In this document: one piece after another, positions 16,785-25,632 of the stretch
Layout: every line of letters begins with the position of its first letter
Numbering within the stretch: the stretch's first letter is position 1
DNA from: G963663315 sp963665165
GTDB taxonomy: Bacteria > Pseudomonadota > Gammaproteobacteria > Arenicellales > Poriferihabitantaceae
DNA: 64,000 nt
Direction: 5' to 3'
Assembly (NCBI GenBank): GCA_963665165.1
Contig: OY761989.1
Span: 496,001 to 560,000 of the forward strand
Program-made: the position numbers and the translations under genes
Notes under the pieces: generated by a model
Databases searched by the model: none
The model's input: the letters and a program-made list of their open reading frames with translations, nothing else
What the model was told of the DNA's origin: nothing

Positions 16785-18170
16785 ATGAAGTATCTGCCGT
16801 TAATGCACAATTTTTCCGGTTGCCGCTGTCTTGTGGCTGGCGGCGGGAAAGTGGCTCTCAGACGTGCCCGGCGTGTATTGGATGCGGGAGGAAGGGTTGA
16901 TGTCATTGCGGAGGAATGCCTGCCCGAACTGAACGAGATGATCCTCGCAAACAACGGCAGCGTACAGCTTCGACCCTGGCGCTCCAGCGATCTTGAGCGT
17001 CACTATAAACTGGTGGTGGCGGCGACCAATGACAAAGAGGTCAATCGGCAGATTGCCGGGGAGGGCAAGAGACTGGGAATTCCGGTCAATGTGGTGGATG
17101 ATTCTTCGCTGTGCGATGTCATTTTTCCGACTGTCATCAACCGTGAGCCCACGCAGATCGCCATTACCAGCGGCAGCGCCTCTCCCCAGTTTGCGAACCT
17201 GCTGCGGCATCGGATCAGCTTGTTCATCCCGAGCGGTTATGGCCGGCTTGCGGATCTGTTCGGGCGATATCGCCAGCAGATCAATCAACGGATACGGCAT
17301 CCGGGTGAGCGCAGAAACTTCTGGAACAAGGTCGTGCACGGACATATTGCCGAAAGCGCGTTATCGGGAAACATCGAGCTCGCGGAATCCCGCCTGCAGG
17401 CGGCGATTGATGATCACCGGGGATTTTCAGACTGCGGAGAGGTTTACCTGATCGGAGCCGGACCGGGCGATCCTGACCTGCTGACCCTGCGCGCATTTCG
17501 ATTGTTGCAGCAGGCCGAGATCGTGATTTATGACCGGCTGGTGTCGAAGGAAACCCTGGACCGGCTGGAAGAGGACAAGGAATTGATTTATGTCGGCAAG
17601 CAGCGCTCGAAGCATACGCTGCCGCAAGCAAAAATCAATGATCTTCTGGTGCAGTATGCCAGGCAGGGGAAGCGGGTCGCGAGGCTGAAGGGAGGCGATC
17701 CCTTTATTTTTGGCCGGGGTGGGGAAGAAATAGAAAAACTGGCCGAAAACCATATTCCCTTCCAGATCATTCCCGGTATCACCGCGGCAAACGGATGCGC
17801 CAGCTATGCGGGCATTCCGCTGACTCACCGTGATCATGCCCAATCCGTGCGCTTCGTGACCGGCCAACTGCAAAACGGTTCCGTCAATCTTGACTGGGGC
17901 AGTCTGATTGCCCGCGAGCAGACGCTGGTTTTTTACATGGCCTTGCAGGGGTTGCCGACAATCTGCGAGCAGTTGATTGCCCATGGTTGTGCCCCTGACA
18001 CTCTGGCCGCAGTCATTGAAAAAGGGACGACCCCGGAGCAGCGTGTGTATATCAGCACCCTGGAAAAACTTCCCGCGGTCATGGTCAAAAGCAATATCCA
18101 GGCGCCGACCCTGACCATAGTCGGCTCCGTCGTCTGCCTGCATTCGAAGCTGGGGTGGTTCAACCAATGA
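16785..18170 (+). CDS. cysG: Siroheme synthase CysG (bifunctional)
   Basis: Trifunctional enzyme making siroheme from uroporphyrinogen III: the N-terminal half (about residues 1-200) is precorrin-2 dehydrogenase/ferrochelatase with an NAD-binding 'VAGGGKVALRRA' motif, and the C-terminal half (about 215-460) is the SAM uroporphyrinogen methyltransferase with 'YLIGAGPGDPDLLTLRA', 'VIYDRLVS' and 'RLKGGDPFIFGRGGEE'. At 461 aa it is full length. Siroheme is the cofactor of DsrAB encoded at 57495-59920, so this gene probably serves sulfur oxidation as well as assimilation. It starts 27 bases after the TrpD2-like gene. Confidence 0.95.
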   Translation: MKYLPLMHNFSGCRCLVAGGGKVALRRARRVLDAGGRVDVIAEECLPELNEMILANNGSVQLRPWRSSDLERHYKLVVAATNDKEVNRQIAGEGKRLGIPVNVVDDSSLCDVIFPTVINREPTQIAITSGSASPQFANLLRHRISLFIPSGYGRLADLFGRYRQQINQRIRHPGERRNFWNKVVHGHIAESALSGNIELAESRLQAAIDDHRGFSDCGEVYLIGAGPGDPDLLTLRAFRLLQQAEIVIYDRLVSKETLDRLEEDKELIYVGKQRSKHTLPQAKINDLLVQYARQGKRVARLKGGDPFIFGRGGEEIEKLAENHIPFQIIPGITAANGCASYAGIPLTHRDHAQSVRFVTGQLQNGSVNLDWGSLIAREQTLVFYMALQGLPTICEQLIAHGCAPDTLAAVIEKGTTPEQRVYISTLEKLPAVMVKSNIQAPTLTIVGSVVCLHSKLGWFNQ

Positions 18171-18197
18171 CCCCGGCGGCGACCTCAGGCGATGATT

Positions 18198-18230
18198 CCA
18201 GGTTGCACCGGGACCCCAGGTTGAACCGGG
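18198..18230. repeat. Two-copy short direct repeat between convergent genes
   Basis: Two copies of a 15-base unit, CCAGGTTGcACCGGG and CCAGGTTGaACCGGG (18198-18212 and 18216-18230), differ at one base and lie in the short gap between cysG and the convergent aminotransferase gene. Too short to assign a role. Confidence 0.6.
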
Positions 18231-19448
18231 CTAAATTTCCGCCAGTTCCTGAACGCCCTCGACAGCCTGTTCCAGATCTTCCTCGTCTGTGAAGTATCCG
18301 GGAGAAAACCGGACGGTTCCTTTCTGTGGAACTGTATTGGCATCCTGATGGACCAGTGGCGCACAATGCAGACCGGCCCGGACACACACGGCGTAATCGG
18401 CGTCCAGCATCGTGCCGACCTGGTCCGCGGGCAGATCTCCGATATTGATTGACAGCGTCGCAACCCGCGGGCGGTCCCCTTCCGGACCGTAAACCCGGAC
18501 ATTCTCGATATTCCTGAACGCGGTTTCCAGTTCCTTCACATGGGCGACCTCTTTCTCCTCTATATGCTGCAAAGCGGCCCGGCAGGCGTCAGTATGGCTG
18601 ACGTCCCCGCCAGCGCCATTCAGTTGTTTTCTGCCCAGTTCCGCGAACCATTTTTGCGCGGCATTCAAACCCGCGATGCCGGGCAGCGCCACTGTGCCTG
18701 CCTCGAGATGGTGAGGATAGTTGTCAGGCTGGAACGGGGTGATTGAATCGACACCAGTGCCGCCGACCCGCGCCGGACGAATCCGGACGCCGTCATTGAC
18801 CAGCATTCCCCCGATACCCATGGGACCGAACAGGCCCTTATGGCCGGTAAAGGTCAGGACATCGATGCAACAATCCTGCATGTCGATGGTCAAAACCCCG
18901 GCAGTCTGGCAGGTATCAACCACAAAAGCCACTTCCGCTTCACGCGCAATCTGTCCGATCGACTTCAAATCCTGAACGGAACCCAGCACATTCGAAGCAT
19001 GGTTGACCACGATCACTTTCGTTTCGGGACGAATCGCCTTTTTTATTTCCTGTGAATCGACATAACCCTGTTGATCATGTTCGACACGAGTGACGGCGAC
19101 ATCATGGTCCCGCTCCAGATGGTTCAGTGGTCGAATAACGGAATTGTGTTCTACACGGGTACTGATCACATGGTCACCGGATTCCAGCATGCCGAACAGC
19201 GCGATGTTGAGTGAGTCCGAGGCATTCTGGGTAAAAACCACACGATTGCTGTCACTGCCGAAATTGAAGAACTGCCCCAGCAACCGGCGTGTCTGGGAAA
19301 TCATCTTTTCGGCTTCCACTGCCAGTTCGTGTCCGGCGCGGCCCGGATTCACCCCGTAACCGCGGTAGAACTGGTCCATAAACTGATATACGCATTCTGG
19401 CTTCGGCCAGGAAGTGGCGGCATTGTCCAGATAGTAGTGTTCTTTCAT
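18231..19448 (-). CDS. Class V aminotransferase / cysteine desulfurase-family protein
   Basis: PLP-dependent enzyme of the NifS/CsdA/SufS superfamily, 405 aa from the ATG at 19448. Motifs visible are 'YLDNAATSWPKP' at the N-terminus, 'FTQNASDSLN', 'VVNHASNVLGSV', 'FVVDTCQTAGV' and the PLP-lysine motif 'FTGHKGLFGPMG'. Near the C-terminus a 'VRAGLHCAP' stretch supplies the candidate catalytic Cys of cysteine desulfurases. It is of the type often annotated as cysteine desulfurase family protein rather than IscS, with no iscU/sufBCD beside it. An upstream in-frame start at 19529 is rejected as it would add an unlikely polar tail. A palindromic operator-like site lies at 19572-19594. Confidence 0.82.
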   Translation of the reverse strand: MKEHYYLDNAATSWPKPECVYQFMDQFYRGYGVNPGRAGHELAVEAEKMISQTRRLLGQFFNFGSDSNRVVFTQNASDSLNIALFGMLESGDHVISTRVEHNSVIRPLNHLERDHDVAVTRVEHDQQGYVDSQEIKKAIRPETKVIVVNHASNVLGSVQDLKSIGQIAREAEVAFVVDTCQTAGVLTIDMQDCCIDVLTFTGHKGLFGPMGIGGMLVNDGVRIRPARVGGTGVDSITPFQPDNYPHHLEAGTVALPGIAGLNAAQKWFAELGRKQLNGAGGDVSHTDACRAALQHIEEKEVAHVKELETAFRNIENVRVYGPEGDRPRVATLSINIGDLPADQVGTMLDADYAVCVRAGLHCAPLVHQDANTVPQKGTVRFSPGYFTDEEDLEQAVEGVQELAEI

Positions 19449-19571
19449 CGGGGCCTCGCAAGTAAAGTGATGGCGTGTTGTCATCCGAAAGCAGGCAGAT
19501 GACCCGGAAAAAGAAAATTGTATACCCAACCGGATGGGAAATTAGTCCAAATAAATCCAGAATGTCGATCT

Positions 19572-19594
19572 ATATTGAAACTATGTTTCAATAT
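19572..19594. promoter_or_regulatory. Perfect palindrome, operator-like
   Basis: Perfect 10-base inverted repeat: ATATTGAAAC, spacer TAT, then the inverted copy. It lies 124 bases upstream of the aminotransferase start on the minus strand and 32 bases downstream of the neighbouring gene's stop. The core TGAAAC-N3-GTTTCA resembles the half-sites used by IclR-family regulators such as KdgR. No T run follows on either strand long enough to favour a terminator. Function is inferred. Confidence 0.45.
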
Positions 19595-19625
19595 TTTCGG
19601 CATGAGTAGAGAGTCAAGAATGGCT

Positions 19626-20546
19626 TCAGCCGGGCTCCCGCCTCAACGCCTGGCACATGCAATGGACCCCCCCGCCTCCCGGCGTAATCATCGATACATC
19701 CGGGTCGTACACTTCAAGGCCGTGAGCGCGGGCCTTTTCTTTCAGTACGACGCTTTTTTCCGGCAGCAGGATCCGGTCATTGCCCAAAGCCACCACGTTG
19801 CAGCCGAGGTCCAGCGTATCCTGGAATGGTACGGAGACCATTTCGATGTTTTTCGATTTCAACCAGCTCACCACATCCGGGTCGGTCGATTCGAGACAGA
19901 CTGCCGCCAGCCTGGGCGCCAGCATCACGACCATAAGGTCGATATGCACGTAGAAAGGATCGATATCGGTCAGCATGACCTCCCAGCCTTCCGCGGTAAA
20001 CCATTGCTGCAGTTGCAGCGCGGCTTCATGCTGGCTCCGGCCTTCGCAGCCTTCCCACCCGATCAGCACGGTACCGGGTTCGATCACGTTGAAATCCCCA
20101 CCCTCGAATGTTCCCGCGGTAACGTAATCATAGATCGGGATACCGAGCCGCTCACAGGTTTCTATGGCACGGAAATTTTCGCCTCGACGCCACCAGTTCG
20201 CCATGCTGGCAATGATCATGCCGTAGGGGGTCATCATGGAAGAATCCCGGGCAAAAATCTGGTAGGGCAGCGCCGGGTCCGGCTCATGCAAATGCACCGT
20301 CACTCCGGCCGACTGATAGGCCGAAATCATTTCCCGATGTTGTCTTTTGGCGATTTCCGGGTCGAACCGGTAGTTGCGGCGAATGCTTTTTTTCGAGACG
20401 GAACTGGTTTCCCGCCAGCGGTAGAAGTCGGCGGGTCCCAGCAATACGTCGCGCAGTACGCCGTATTCGCAATCGGCGCCCCAGTATTTCAGGGCAGGAG
20501 TGCCGCCGCCCTGTTTCCGGCAACGCAGCGAAAATTCTGGATTCAT
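19626..20546 (-). CDS. Arginine deiminase-superfamily amidinohydrolase (DDAH/amidinotransferase-like)
   Basis: About 306-aa enzyme of the guanidine-modifying superfamily (dimethylarginine dimethylaminohydrolase, arginine deiminase, amidinotransferase). The fold's marks are 'FARDSSMMTPYG', 'GTFEGGDFNV', an 'FYVHIDLM' catalytic His motif, and a C-terminal 'GGGGVHCMCQALRR' carrying the nucleophilic Cys. Substrate could be dimethylarginine, arginine or a related guanidino compound. ATG at 20546 is chosen; a GTG two codons upstream is possible. Divergent from the cold-shock gene with a 267-base AT-rich gap. Confidence 0.8.
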   Translation of the reverse strand: MNPEFSLRCRKQGGGTPALKYWGADCEYGVLRDVLLGPADFYRWRETSSVSKKSIRRNYRFDPEIAKRQHREMISAYQSAGVTVHLHEPDPALPYQIFARDSSMMTPYGMIIASMANWWRRGENFRAIETCERLGIPIYDYVTAGTFEGGDFNVIEPGTVLIGWEGCEGRSQHEAALQLQQWFTAEGWEVMLTDIDPFYVHIDLMVVMLAPRLAAVCLESTDPDVVSWLKSKNIEMVSVPFQDTLDLGCNVVALGNDRILLPEKSVVLKEKARAHGLEVYDPDVSMITPGGGGVHCMCQALRREPG

Positions 20547-20813
20547 ATGCACAGTTCAGGAATCAGGTGGAGCGGCAGGGTATCCAATTTAAACGGCAAA
20601 GTAAAATCAATTTCACGGAATAATTGTCGAAATATCCCGTTTCAGGCCATATTCGGTTGAAATTATTATGAAATTTTTCCCTTTAGGTGTTAAGGTTCGC
20701 AGGTTTTCAAGTTGGCGGTCCTGGTTATCGCCACATTTTTGTTTTCTGCTTCAAACCGGTGAATTTGGATGTGGAAATTTTATGTTGATTCACCATTAAT
20801 TCAGAGAAAATAA

Positions 20814-21023
20814 ATGAGTAAAGGTAAGGTCAAGTGGTTCAGCGCCGCTAAGGGTTTCGGATTTATCACGCCACAGGAAGGAGGAAAAGACCTTTTTGTC
20901 CACTATTCTGAAATTCAAAGTGGCGGCGGTTATGCAACGCTTAATGAAGGTCAGGAGGTTGAGTTCGAGGTGGGGCAGGGTCAGAAAGGCCCCTGCGCCA
21001 ATAATGTCGTGCCTGTCCAGTAA
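20814..21023 (+). CDS. CspA-family cold-shock protein
   Basis: A 69-aa RNA/single-strand DNA-binding OB-fold protein. RNP1 'KGFGFITP' and RNP2 'LFVHYSEI' are intact. Such proteins melt RNA secondary structure and act as chaperones at low temperature or stationary phase. The 267-base upstream gap is AT-rich, as for cspA genes with a long 5' leader whose folding controls translation, though I cannot identify a specific cold-shock box. AGAG-type ribosome binding site lies close to the ATG. Confidence 0.93.
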   Translation: MSKGKVKWFSAAKGFGFITPQEGGKDLFVHYSEIQSGGGYATLNEGQEVEFEVGQGQKGPCANNVVPVQ

Positions 21024-21124
21024 TTCCGGAGGCCGGGCATAAGCAGGCAAGCTTGTCTGAAACCAGGCTTGCCTGCAACCCGTCTTCGGGTTCCCCCGCC
21101 GAATTCCCGGCTGCGTATCCGGCG

Positions 21125-22114
21125 CTAAATCTGCAATACCACCTTGGGCGCGGCACAATATCCATTGTGGATTTCGTCGAAAGCGCCTCCCCCGTCGCCG
21201 AGCGGGCGGGATTCGATCCAGTCCAGTGTACCCAGCGCCCCACTGTGCAACTTCTGCAATGTGACCCGCAAATCCAGGGGAGAGTAGGTATAACATCCGA
21301 TCAGCGTTATTTCCTGAAGGGTCATGCGCCTCACATCCATGCTGCCCTTGTTGTCCATCAGTCCGATGTGCACAATGATCGATCCCGGGCGGGCGCTGGC
21401 TATGCTGGTATTCCGGGTATTGGCATTTCCAACGGCGTCAAAGACCAGGTCATAGTGATTTTCCCGGGGAGGGTTTTTGACCGGGTCAAAAACCCTGCAA
21501 TCGGTATGTTCAATGACCGTTTGCCGTCTCAATGGGTTGGTTTCGGCCAGGTCAACCTGCGTCGCCCCCTTGTCCAGCAGAATCAATGCAGTCAGCAGAC
21601 CAACCGAACCAGCGCCGATGACCAGGGCGCTGGCCTCACTGACCGGGCGTGCGCTGGATTTTTCAGCAAGCGATACGGCATGCAGCGCGGTGGCACCCGG
21701 CTCAGTCAATGCTGCCTTGCTGGTATCCATGTTGTCCGGCGCCTCGATCAGATTACGTTCCGGGATCGCGACCTGTTCAGCGAAGGCTCCCGCCCGAACC
21801 ATGCCGATCAAGTCCCTGTGGGCGCAGAGATTCTGGCGACCGCCTGAACAGTCATCGCATTTGCCGCAGGTGATGAGTGGATTGAGCACAACTCTTTTAC
21901 CCGGTTTGCTCCCCTGTAACACCACTCCAACGGCCTCATGCCCGAGAATCAGGGGAGGTATCCGGCGCGGGTCGTGACCCAGCCAGGCGTGCATGTCAGA
22001 GCCGCAAATACCGACGGATTGAACGGCAACCAGCGCTTCGTCGTGACCGGGGGCTGGCTCCGGTTCGTCGCGGTAGGTCATTTGCCGATTGGCTGTATAG
22101 ACCAGGGCTTTCAT
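21125..22114 (-). CDS. Zinc-dependent alcohol dehydrogenase, HpsP-like
   Basis: Medium-chain, zinc-dependent NAD(P) alcohol dehydrogenase of 329 aa. Catalytic zinc ligands are in 'GICGSDMHAWLGHD' and 'LGHEAVGV'; the structural zinc loop is 'CGKCDDCSGGRQNLC'; the nucleotide-binding motif is 'VIGAGSVGLLTALI'. It forms the last gene of a minus-strand set with an SDR and a sulfopropanediol dehydrogenase-like HpsN. In DHPS degraders HpsP and HpsO jointly convert the S-enantiomer of DHPS to the R form via a keto intermediate, which is the role proposed here by context. Confidence 0.8.
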   Translation of the reverse strand: MKALVYTANRQMTYRDEPEPAPGHDEALVAVQSVGICGSDMHAWLGHDPRRIPPLILGHEAVGVVLQGSKPGKRVVLNPLITCGKCDDCSGGRQNLCAHRDLIGMVRAGAFAEQVAIPERNLIEAPDNMDTSKAALTEPGATALHAVSLAEKSSARPVSEASALVIGAGSVGLLTALILLDKGATQVDLAETNPLRRQTVIEHTDCRVFDPVKNPPRENHYDLVFDAVGNANTRNTSIASARPGSIIVHIGLMDNKGSMDVRRMTLQEITLIGCYTYSPLDLRVTLQKLHSGALGTLDWIESRPLGDGGGAFDEIHNGYCAAPKVVLQI

Positions 22115-22128
22115 ATTCGCCTCCTGTA

Positions 22129-22920
22129 TTACCGGGCAGAGTAGCCGCCGTCAATGTGTAGTGTCTGCCCGGTGATATAGGCAGACGCGCCAGACGCGAA
22201 GAAGATGGTTATGCCGGCCAGGTCGCTCAATTTCCCGTTACGTCCCAACATGGTCTGGCTGGCTCTCCACTGTTCGGTTTCGGGATCGTCAAATACGGGG
22301 GCAGTCAGTTCGGTAGGGAAAAATCCCGGCGCGATCGCGTTGCAGGTGATGCCCTGTGGAGACCACGCCTGGGCCATCGCCCGGGTCAGTTGACAGATGC
22401 CGCCTTTCGACGCGCCATAAGGCAGACTGTCGGCAAATGCGCGGGATGACTGCAAGGAAGCAATGTTGATAATGCGTCCGTAACTGTTTTCAATCATGCC
22501 GGGCACAAATTCCCGGCTGAAAAAAAACGGTACGCAAAGATTCAGGTTGACCGTCGCGTCCCAGCCCTCAATGGTGATTTCGTCCACACGCTGGCGAAGG
22601 TTGATCCCGGCCGCATTGACAACGCCATCGACATGCCCGAAAGCATCCTTGCATTTTGTGGCGACCTCACGGATACCTGACCGGTCAACCAGGTCGGCGC
22701 AGACCGAGCTGGCTTGTCCTCCGCTTTCGGTGATTTCTTCAACAATGCGGTCGAGTTTGTCCCTGCGCCGGGCGATGCCGACCACGGCGGCGCCCGCCGC
22801 GGCCAGCACCCGGGTCATCTCACGGCCGATTCCTGAACTGGCGCCGGTAATCACGAATACCCGGCCACTCAGGGAAAACCGGTCGAGTGGGTCATTCCTG
22901 GTCGGCGGCTGGCCTGGCAT
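22129..22920 (-). CDS. Short-chain dehydrogenase, HpsO-like
   Basis: NAD(P)-dependent SDR of 263 aa with the cofactor motif 'TGASSGIG', 'NAAGIN', the catalytic Ser region 'NIASLQSS', and the active-site 'YGASK'. C-terminal 'TGQTLHIDGGYSA' is typical of the classical family. It lies 14 bases before hpsP-like in transcription order and 17 bases after hpsN-like. Probably catalyses the second oxidation/reduction step in DHPS epimerisation. On its own it could be any polyol or ketoreductase; the neighbours decide the call. Confidence 0.8.
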   Translation of the reverse strand: MPGQPPTRNDPLDRFSLSGRVFVITGASSGIGREMTRVLAAAGAAVVGIARRRDKLDRIVEEITESGGQASSVCADLVDRSGIREVATKCKDAFGHVDGVVNAAGINLRQRVDEITIEGWDATVNLNLCVPFFFSREFVPGMIENSYGRIINIASLQSSRAFADSLPYGASKGGICQLTRAMAQAWSPQGITCNAIAPGFFPTELTAPVFDDPETEQWRASQTMLGRNGKLSDLAGITIFFASGASAYITGQTLHIDGGYSAR

Positions 22921-22937
22921 GTCCGGACAGATCTCCC

Positions 22938-24254
22938 TTACAGTATTTGCCGGTCAATTCCAAGATCGAATTCTTCTCCCGGAAAGTACTTGAAGAGGCG
23001 GTCATCCCCACTGCGGGCATGGCCTTCCATGCCTTCCGCGCGGGAAATTCTTGCGGTTACCGCGCCGACATCCCGATTGGCCTGTTGGCTCATGCGCTGG
23101 TAAGTCAACACTTTTATGAACTTGGCTACACTGAGTCCGCCGGTATAACGCGCCGCGCCCTTGGTTGGCAGGATATGATTGGTCCCGGAGCACTTGTCGC
23201 CGTAAGAAACCGTCGTTTCCTCGCCGAGAAACAGGGAGCCGTAGTTTTTCAGATTTTCAAGCCACCAGTCGAGGTTCCGGCAGTGGACCTCAAGATGTTC
23301 ACTGGCGTAACGGTCGCTGACCTGGACGGCTTCCTCACGTGAGTCGACTACGACCACTTCCCCATAGTCGCGCCAGGCGCTGCGTGCAGTCGAACGATTG
23401 GGCTCGGCCAGCCGCTCGATATACTTTGGCATCCGTTCAATGACTTTCCCGGCAAGCGACGCGGAAGTACTGATCAGCCACGCGGGAGAATCGGGCCCAT
23501 GTTCCGCCTGGCTTGCCAGATCACAGGCGATGATTTCAGGGTCGGCCGTCTCGTCTGCGATGACCAATACTTCGGTGGGGCCAGCGAACATGTCGATACC
23601 GACCTGCCCGAACAGGATTCGCTTGGCTTCCGCCACAAATCGATTTCCCGGACCCACGAGTATATCGGCCGAATTACCGGTGAACAGGCCGAAAGCCAGG
23701 GTGGCCACTCCCTGAACGCCGCCAAGATGGAGTATGGTATCCGCTCCCGCATAATTCGCCGCGTACAGTATCGCGGGATGAACGCCACGTTCACCGTGTG
23801 TTGGAGAACAGGCGATGATATTGCTGACACCGGCGACCCTGGCTGTGGTGACACTCATGATTGCAGACGCGATATGTGCGTAGCGTCCGCCGGGTATGTA
23901 GCAACCCGCGGTCTGCACCGGGACCAGGCGCTGCCCGCAAAAGAGGCCGGGAGACAATTCGGTCTCGAACTCACTCATGCTCTCCAACTGCGCTTCCGCG
24001 AACGCTTTCACGCGCGCATGGGAGAATTGGATATCCTGCCTGGTCTGTTCAGGCAGTAATGCCGCGGCCTGCTCGATTTCCTCCTGGTTGACGATAACCT
24101 CCTTCTCCCAGCCATCCAGTTTACGCGCATACTCCCTTGCTTTTTCCTCGCCGCCCTGTTCGATTTCCCGCAGCATGGAGCGAACGGTTTCATGCGTGTC
24201 GTCGTGCCCCGAGGCCGGGGTTCTGGATGCTTTCCTGAGGTATTGGATTGCCAT
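22938..24254 (-). CDS. hpsN: Sulfopropanediol 3-dehydrogenase-like (HpsN; histidinol dehydrogenase family)
   Basis: A 438-aa zinc enzyme of the histidinol dehydrogenase family. HpsN oxidises R-2,3-dihydroxypropane-1-sulfonate to R-sulfolactate with two NAD. Family signatures include 'VPVQTAGCYIPGGRYAHIASA', read as two blocks, 'DMFAGPTEVLVIADE' and the zinc/His segment 'ASEHLEVHC'. Unlike HisD, whose motif near the C-terminus is of the 'NH.LPT.G.ARF.SGLS' type, this has 'NHILPTKGAARYTGGLS' followed by 'KFIKVLTYQRM'. It lies with an SDR, an ADH and a TRAP transporter and away from his genes, which supports the sulfonate role. A paralogous HisD function is not fully excluded. Confidence 0.75.
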   Translation of the reverse strand: MAIQYLRKASRTPASGHDDTHETVRSMLREIEQGGEEKAREYARKLDGWEKEVIVNQEEIEQAAALLPEQTRQDIQFSHARVKAFAEAQLESMSEFETELSPGLFCGQRLVPVQTAGCYIPGGRYAHIASAIMSVTTARVAGVSNIIACSPTHGERGVHPAILYAANYAGADTILHLGGVQGVATLAFGLFTGNSADILVGPGNRFVAEAKRILFGQVGIDMFAGPTEVLVIADETADPEIIACDLASQAEHGPDSPAWLISTSASLAGKVIERMPKYIERLAEPNRSTARSAWRDYGEVVVVDSREEAVQVSDRYASEHLEVHCRNLDWWLENLKNYGSLFLGEETTVSYGDKCSGTNHILPTKGAARYTGGLSVAKFIKVLTYQRMSQQANRDVGAVTARISRAEGMEGHARSGDDRLFKYFPGEEFDLGIDRQIL

Positions 24255-24288
24255 TGTCGGGTTTCAGGTTTCCGGATTGTGTGAGTTA

Positions 24289-25632
24289 TTATCCAAGGTT
24301 GTCCAGGTATTCCGGAAGCCACAGCGCGATTTGCGGGAAGACGATGATCAGAATCAGGCCGATCAACTGGATCACCATGAACTGCAGCATGCCCCCATAG
24401 ATATCTTTCAGGTCCCATTCGGGTACGACTCCCTTGAGGAAATAGGCCGACAGGGCGACCGGCGGCGATAGCCACGCGGTTTGCAGGTTCACTGCAACCA
24501 GAATTCCGAACCAGATCAGATTGAATCCAAGTTTGTCGATCAATGGCAACAGGATCGGCACGATGATCAGGACTATCGGCACCCACTCCAGCGGCCAGCC
24601 CAGCACAAAAATCAGCAGCATCACCACTGCGAGGATCGCATAAGGCGACATATCCAGTGTCAGCAGGACCTCGGTCAACATGGTTGGCGTGCCCAGCCTT
24701 GCGAACACGGCTCCAAAGAAATTCGAGGCAGCCACCAGTACCAGTATCAGGGCCGAGATTTCCAGGGTTTTGACCAGCGCGTCCTTGAACCCCGGCCAGG
24801 TCAGTTTCCTGTAGGCTGCCGCCAGCAGGAACGAGCCGAAGGCGCCCATGCCGGCGGCTTCCGTCGGCGTGGCAAATCCGAGCAGAATGCTGCCCAGCGC
24901 AAAACCGACCAATGTGGCGGGTGGCACCAGACCCATGAAAAACTCCCTCCAGACATGGGACATTGAAGTAGGCTGGAGATCCTCCGGCAGGGGCGGTCCC
25001 AGGGACGGATTGAGCTGGCAACGGACCAGTGCATAGCCGGTGTACAGGAAAGCCAGCATGAATCCCGGAATGATGGCGGCGGCGAAAAGGTCGGTGACCG
25101 GCACTTCCAGAATCGGCCCCATGACCACCAGCATGATACTGGGCGGGATCAGGATTCCCAGCGTACCGCCCGCGGTAATCGACCCCGCCGAAAGTTTCAC
25201 ATCGTATCCGGCGCGATTCATGGTCTTGGCCGCCATGATGCCGAGGATGGTAACCGAAGCGCCGACAATACCGGTGGCGGCGGCAAAAATGGTAGAGACA
25301 AAGAGCACGGCGATATAAAGGGCGCCGCGGGTTCGGGACAGGGTCAGTTGCACCGCGTTGAAAAGCCGTTCCATCAGGCCGGCCTGTTCCATCAGGATGC
25401 CCATGAAAATGAACAACGGCACCGCGGCCAGTGTCTGTTCCAGCATGACCCCGGAAAACTGGAACGTCATCAGGTAGAAGACCAGTTCCCCGAATCCCCA
25501 CAGGCCAAAGGTCATACCGAGGAAAATCAATGTGAACGAAATCGGGAAGCCGACAAATATGGCAAACAACATGCAGGCGACCATGACCAGTCCGATATAC
25601 TCGGGCCGCAGATTGACAATCATATCTATCAT
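24289..25632 (-). CDS. TRAP transporter large permease subunit (DctM)
   Basis: Integral membrane subunit of a tripartite ATP-independent periplasmic importer, 447 aa with about 12 hydrophobic segments. Typical blocks include 'LGMTFGLWGFGEL', 'MGILMEQAGLMERL', 'GIVGASVTILGIMAAKTM' and 'GTLGILIPPSIMLVVMG'. The start at 25632 overlaps the dctQ stop in an ATGA and removes 13 unlikely residues of the longer frame. It transports the anionic substrate using an ion gradient. By context the substrate is DHPS or a related sulfonate. Confidence 0.9.
   Translation of the reverse strand: MIDMIVNLRPEYIGLVMVACMLFAIFVGFPISFTLIFLGMTFGLWGFGELVFYLMTFQFSGVMLEQTLAAVPLFIFMGILMEQAGLMERLFNAVQLTLSRTRGALYIAVLFVSTIFAAATGIVGASVTILGIMAAKTMNRAGYDVKLSAGSITAGGTLGILIPPSIMLVVMGPILEVPVTDLFAAAIIPGFMLAFLYTGYALVRCQLNPSLGPPLPEDLQPTSMSHVWREFFMGLVPPATLVGFALGSILLGFATPTEAAGMGAFGSFLLAAAYRKLTWPGFKDALVKTLEISALILVLVAASNFFGAVFARLGTPTMLTEVLLTLDMSPYAILAVVMLLIFVLGWPLEWVPIVLIIVPILLPLIDKLGFNLIWFGILVAVNLQTAWLSPPVALSAYFLKGVVPEWDLKDIYGGMLQFMVIQLIGLILIIVFPQIALWLPEYLDNLG

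Noticed and set aside
18198..18230. Start of a tandem-repeat or CRISPR-like array
   Set aside because: Only two copies of a 15-base unit with an 18-base period; no further copies.
19518..20660. 380-aa plus-strand ORF across the arginine deiminase-like gene
   Set aside because: Shadow; the minus-strand frame has the catalytic His and Cys motifs.
22938..24254. Ordinary HisD for histidine biosynthesis
   Set aside because: Located with TRAP transporter, SDR and ADH genes, away from his genes, and with HpsN-like C-terminal motifs; still not fully excluded.
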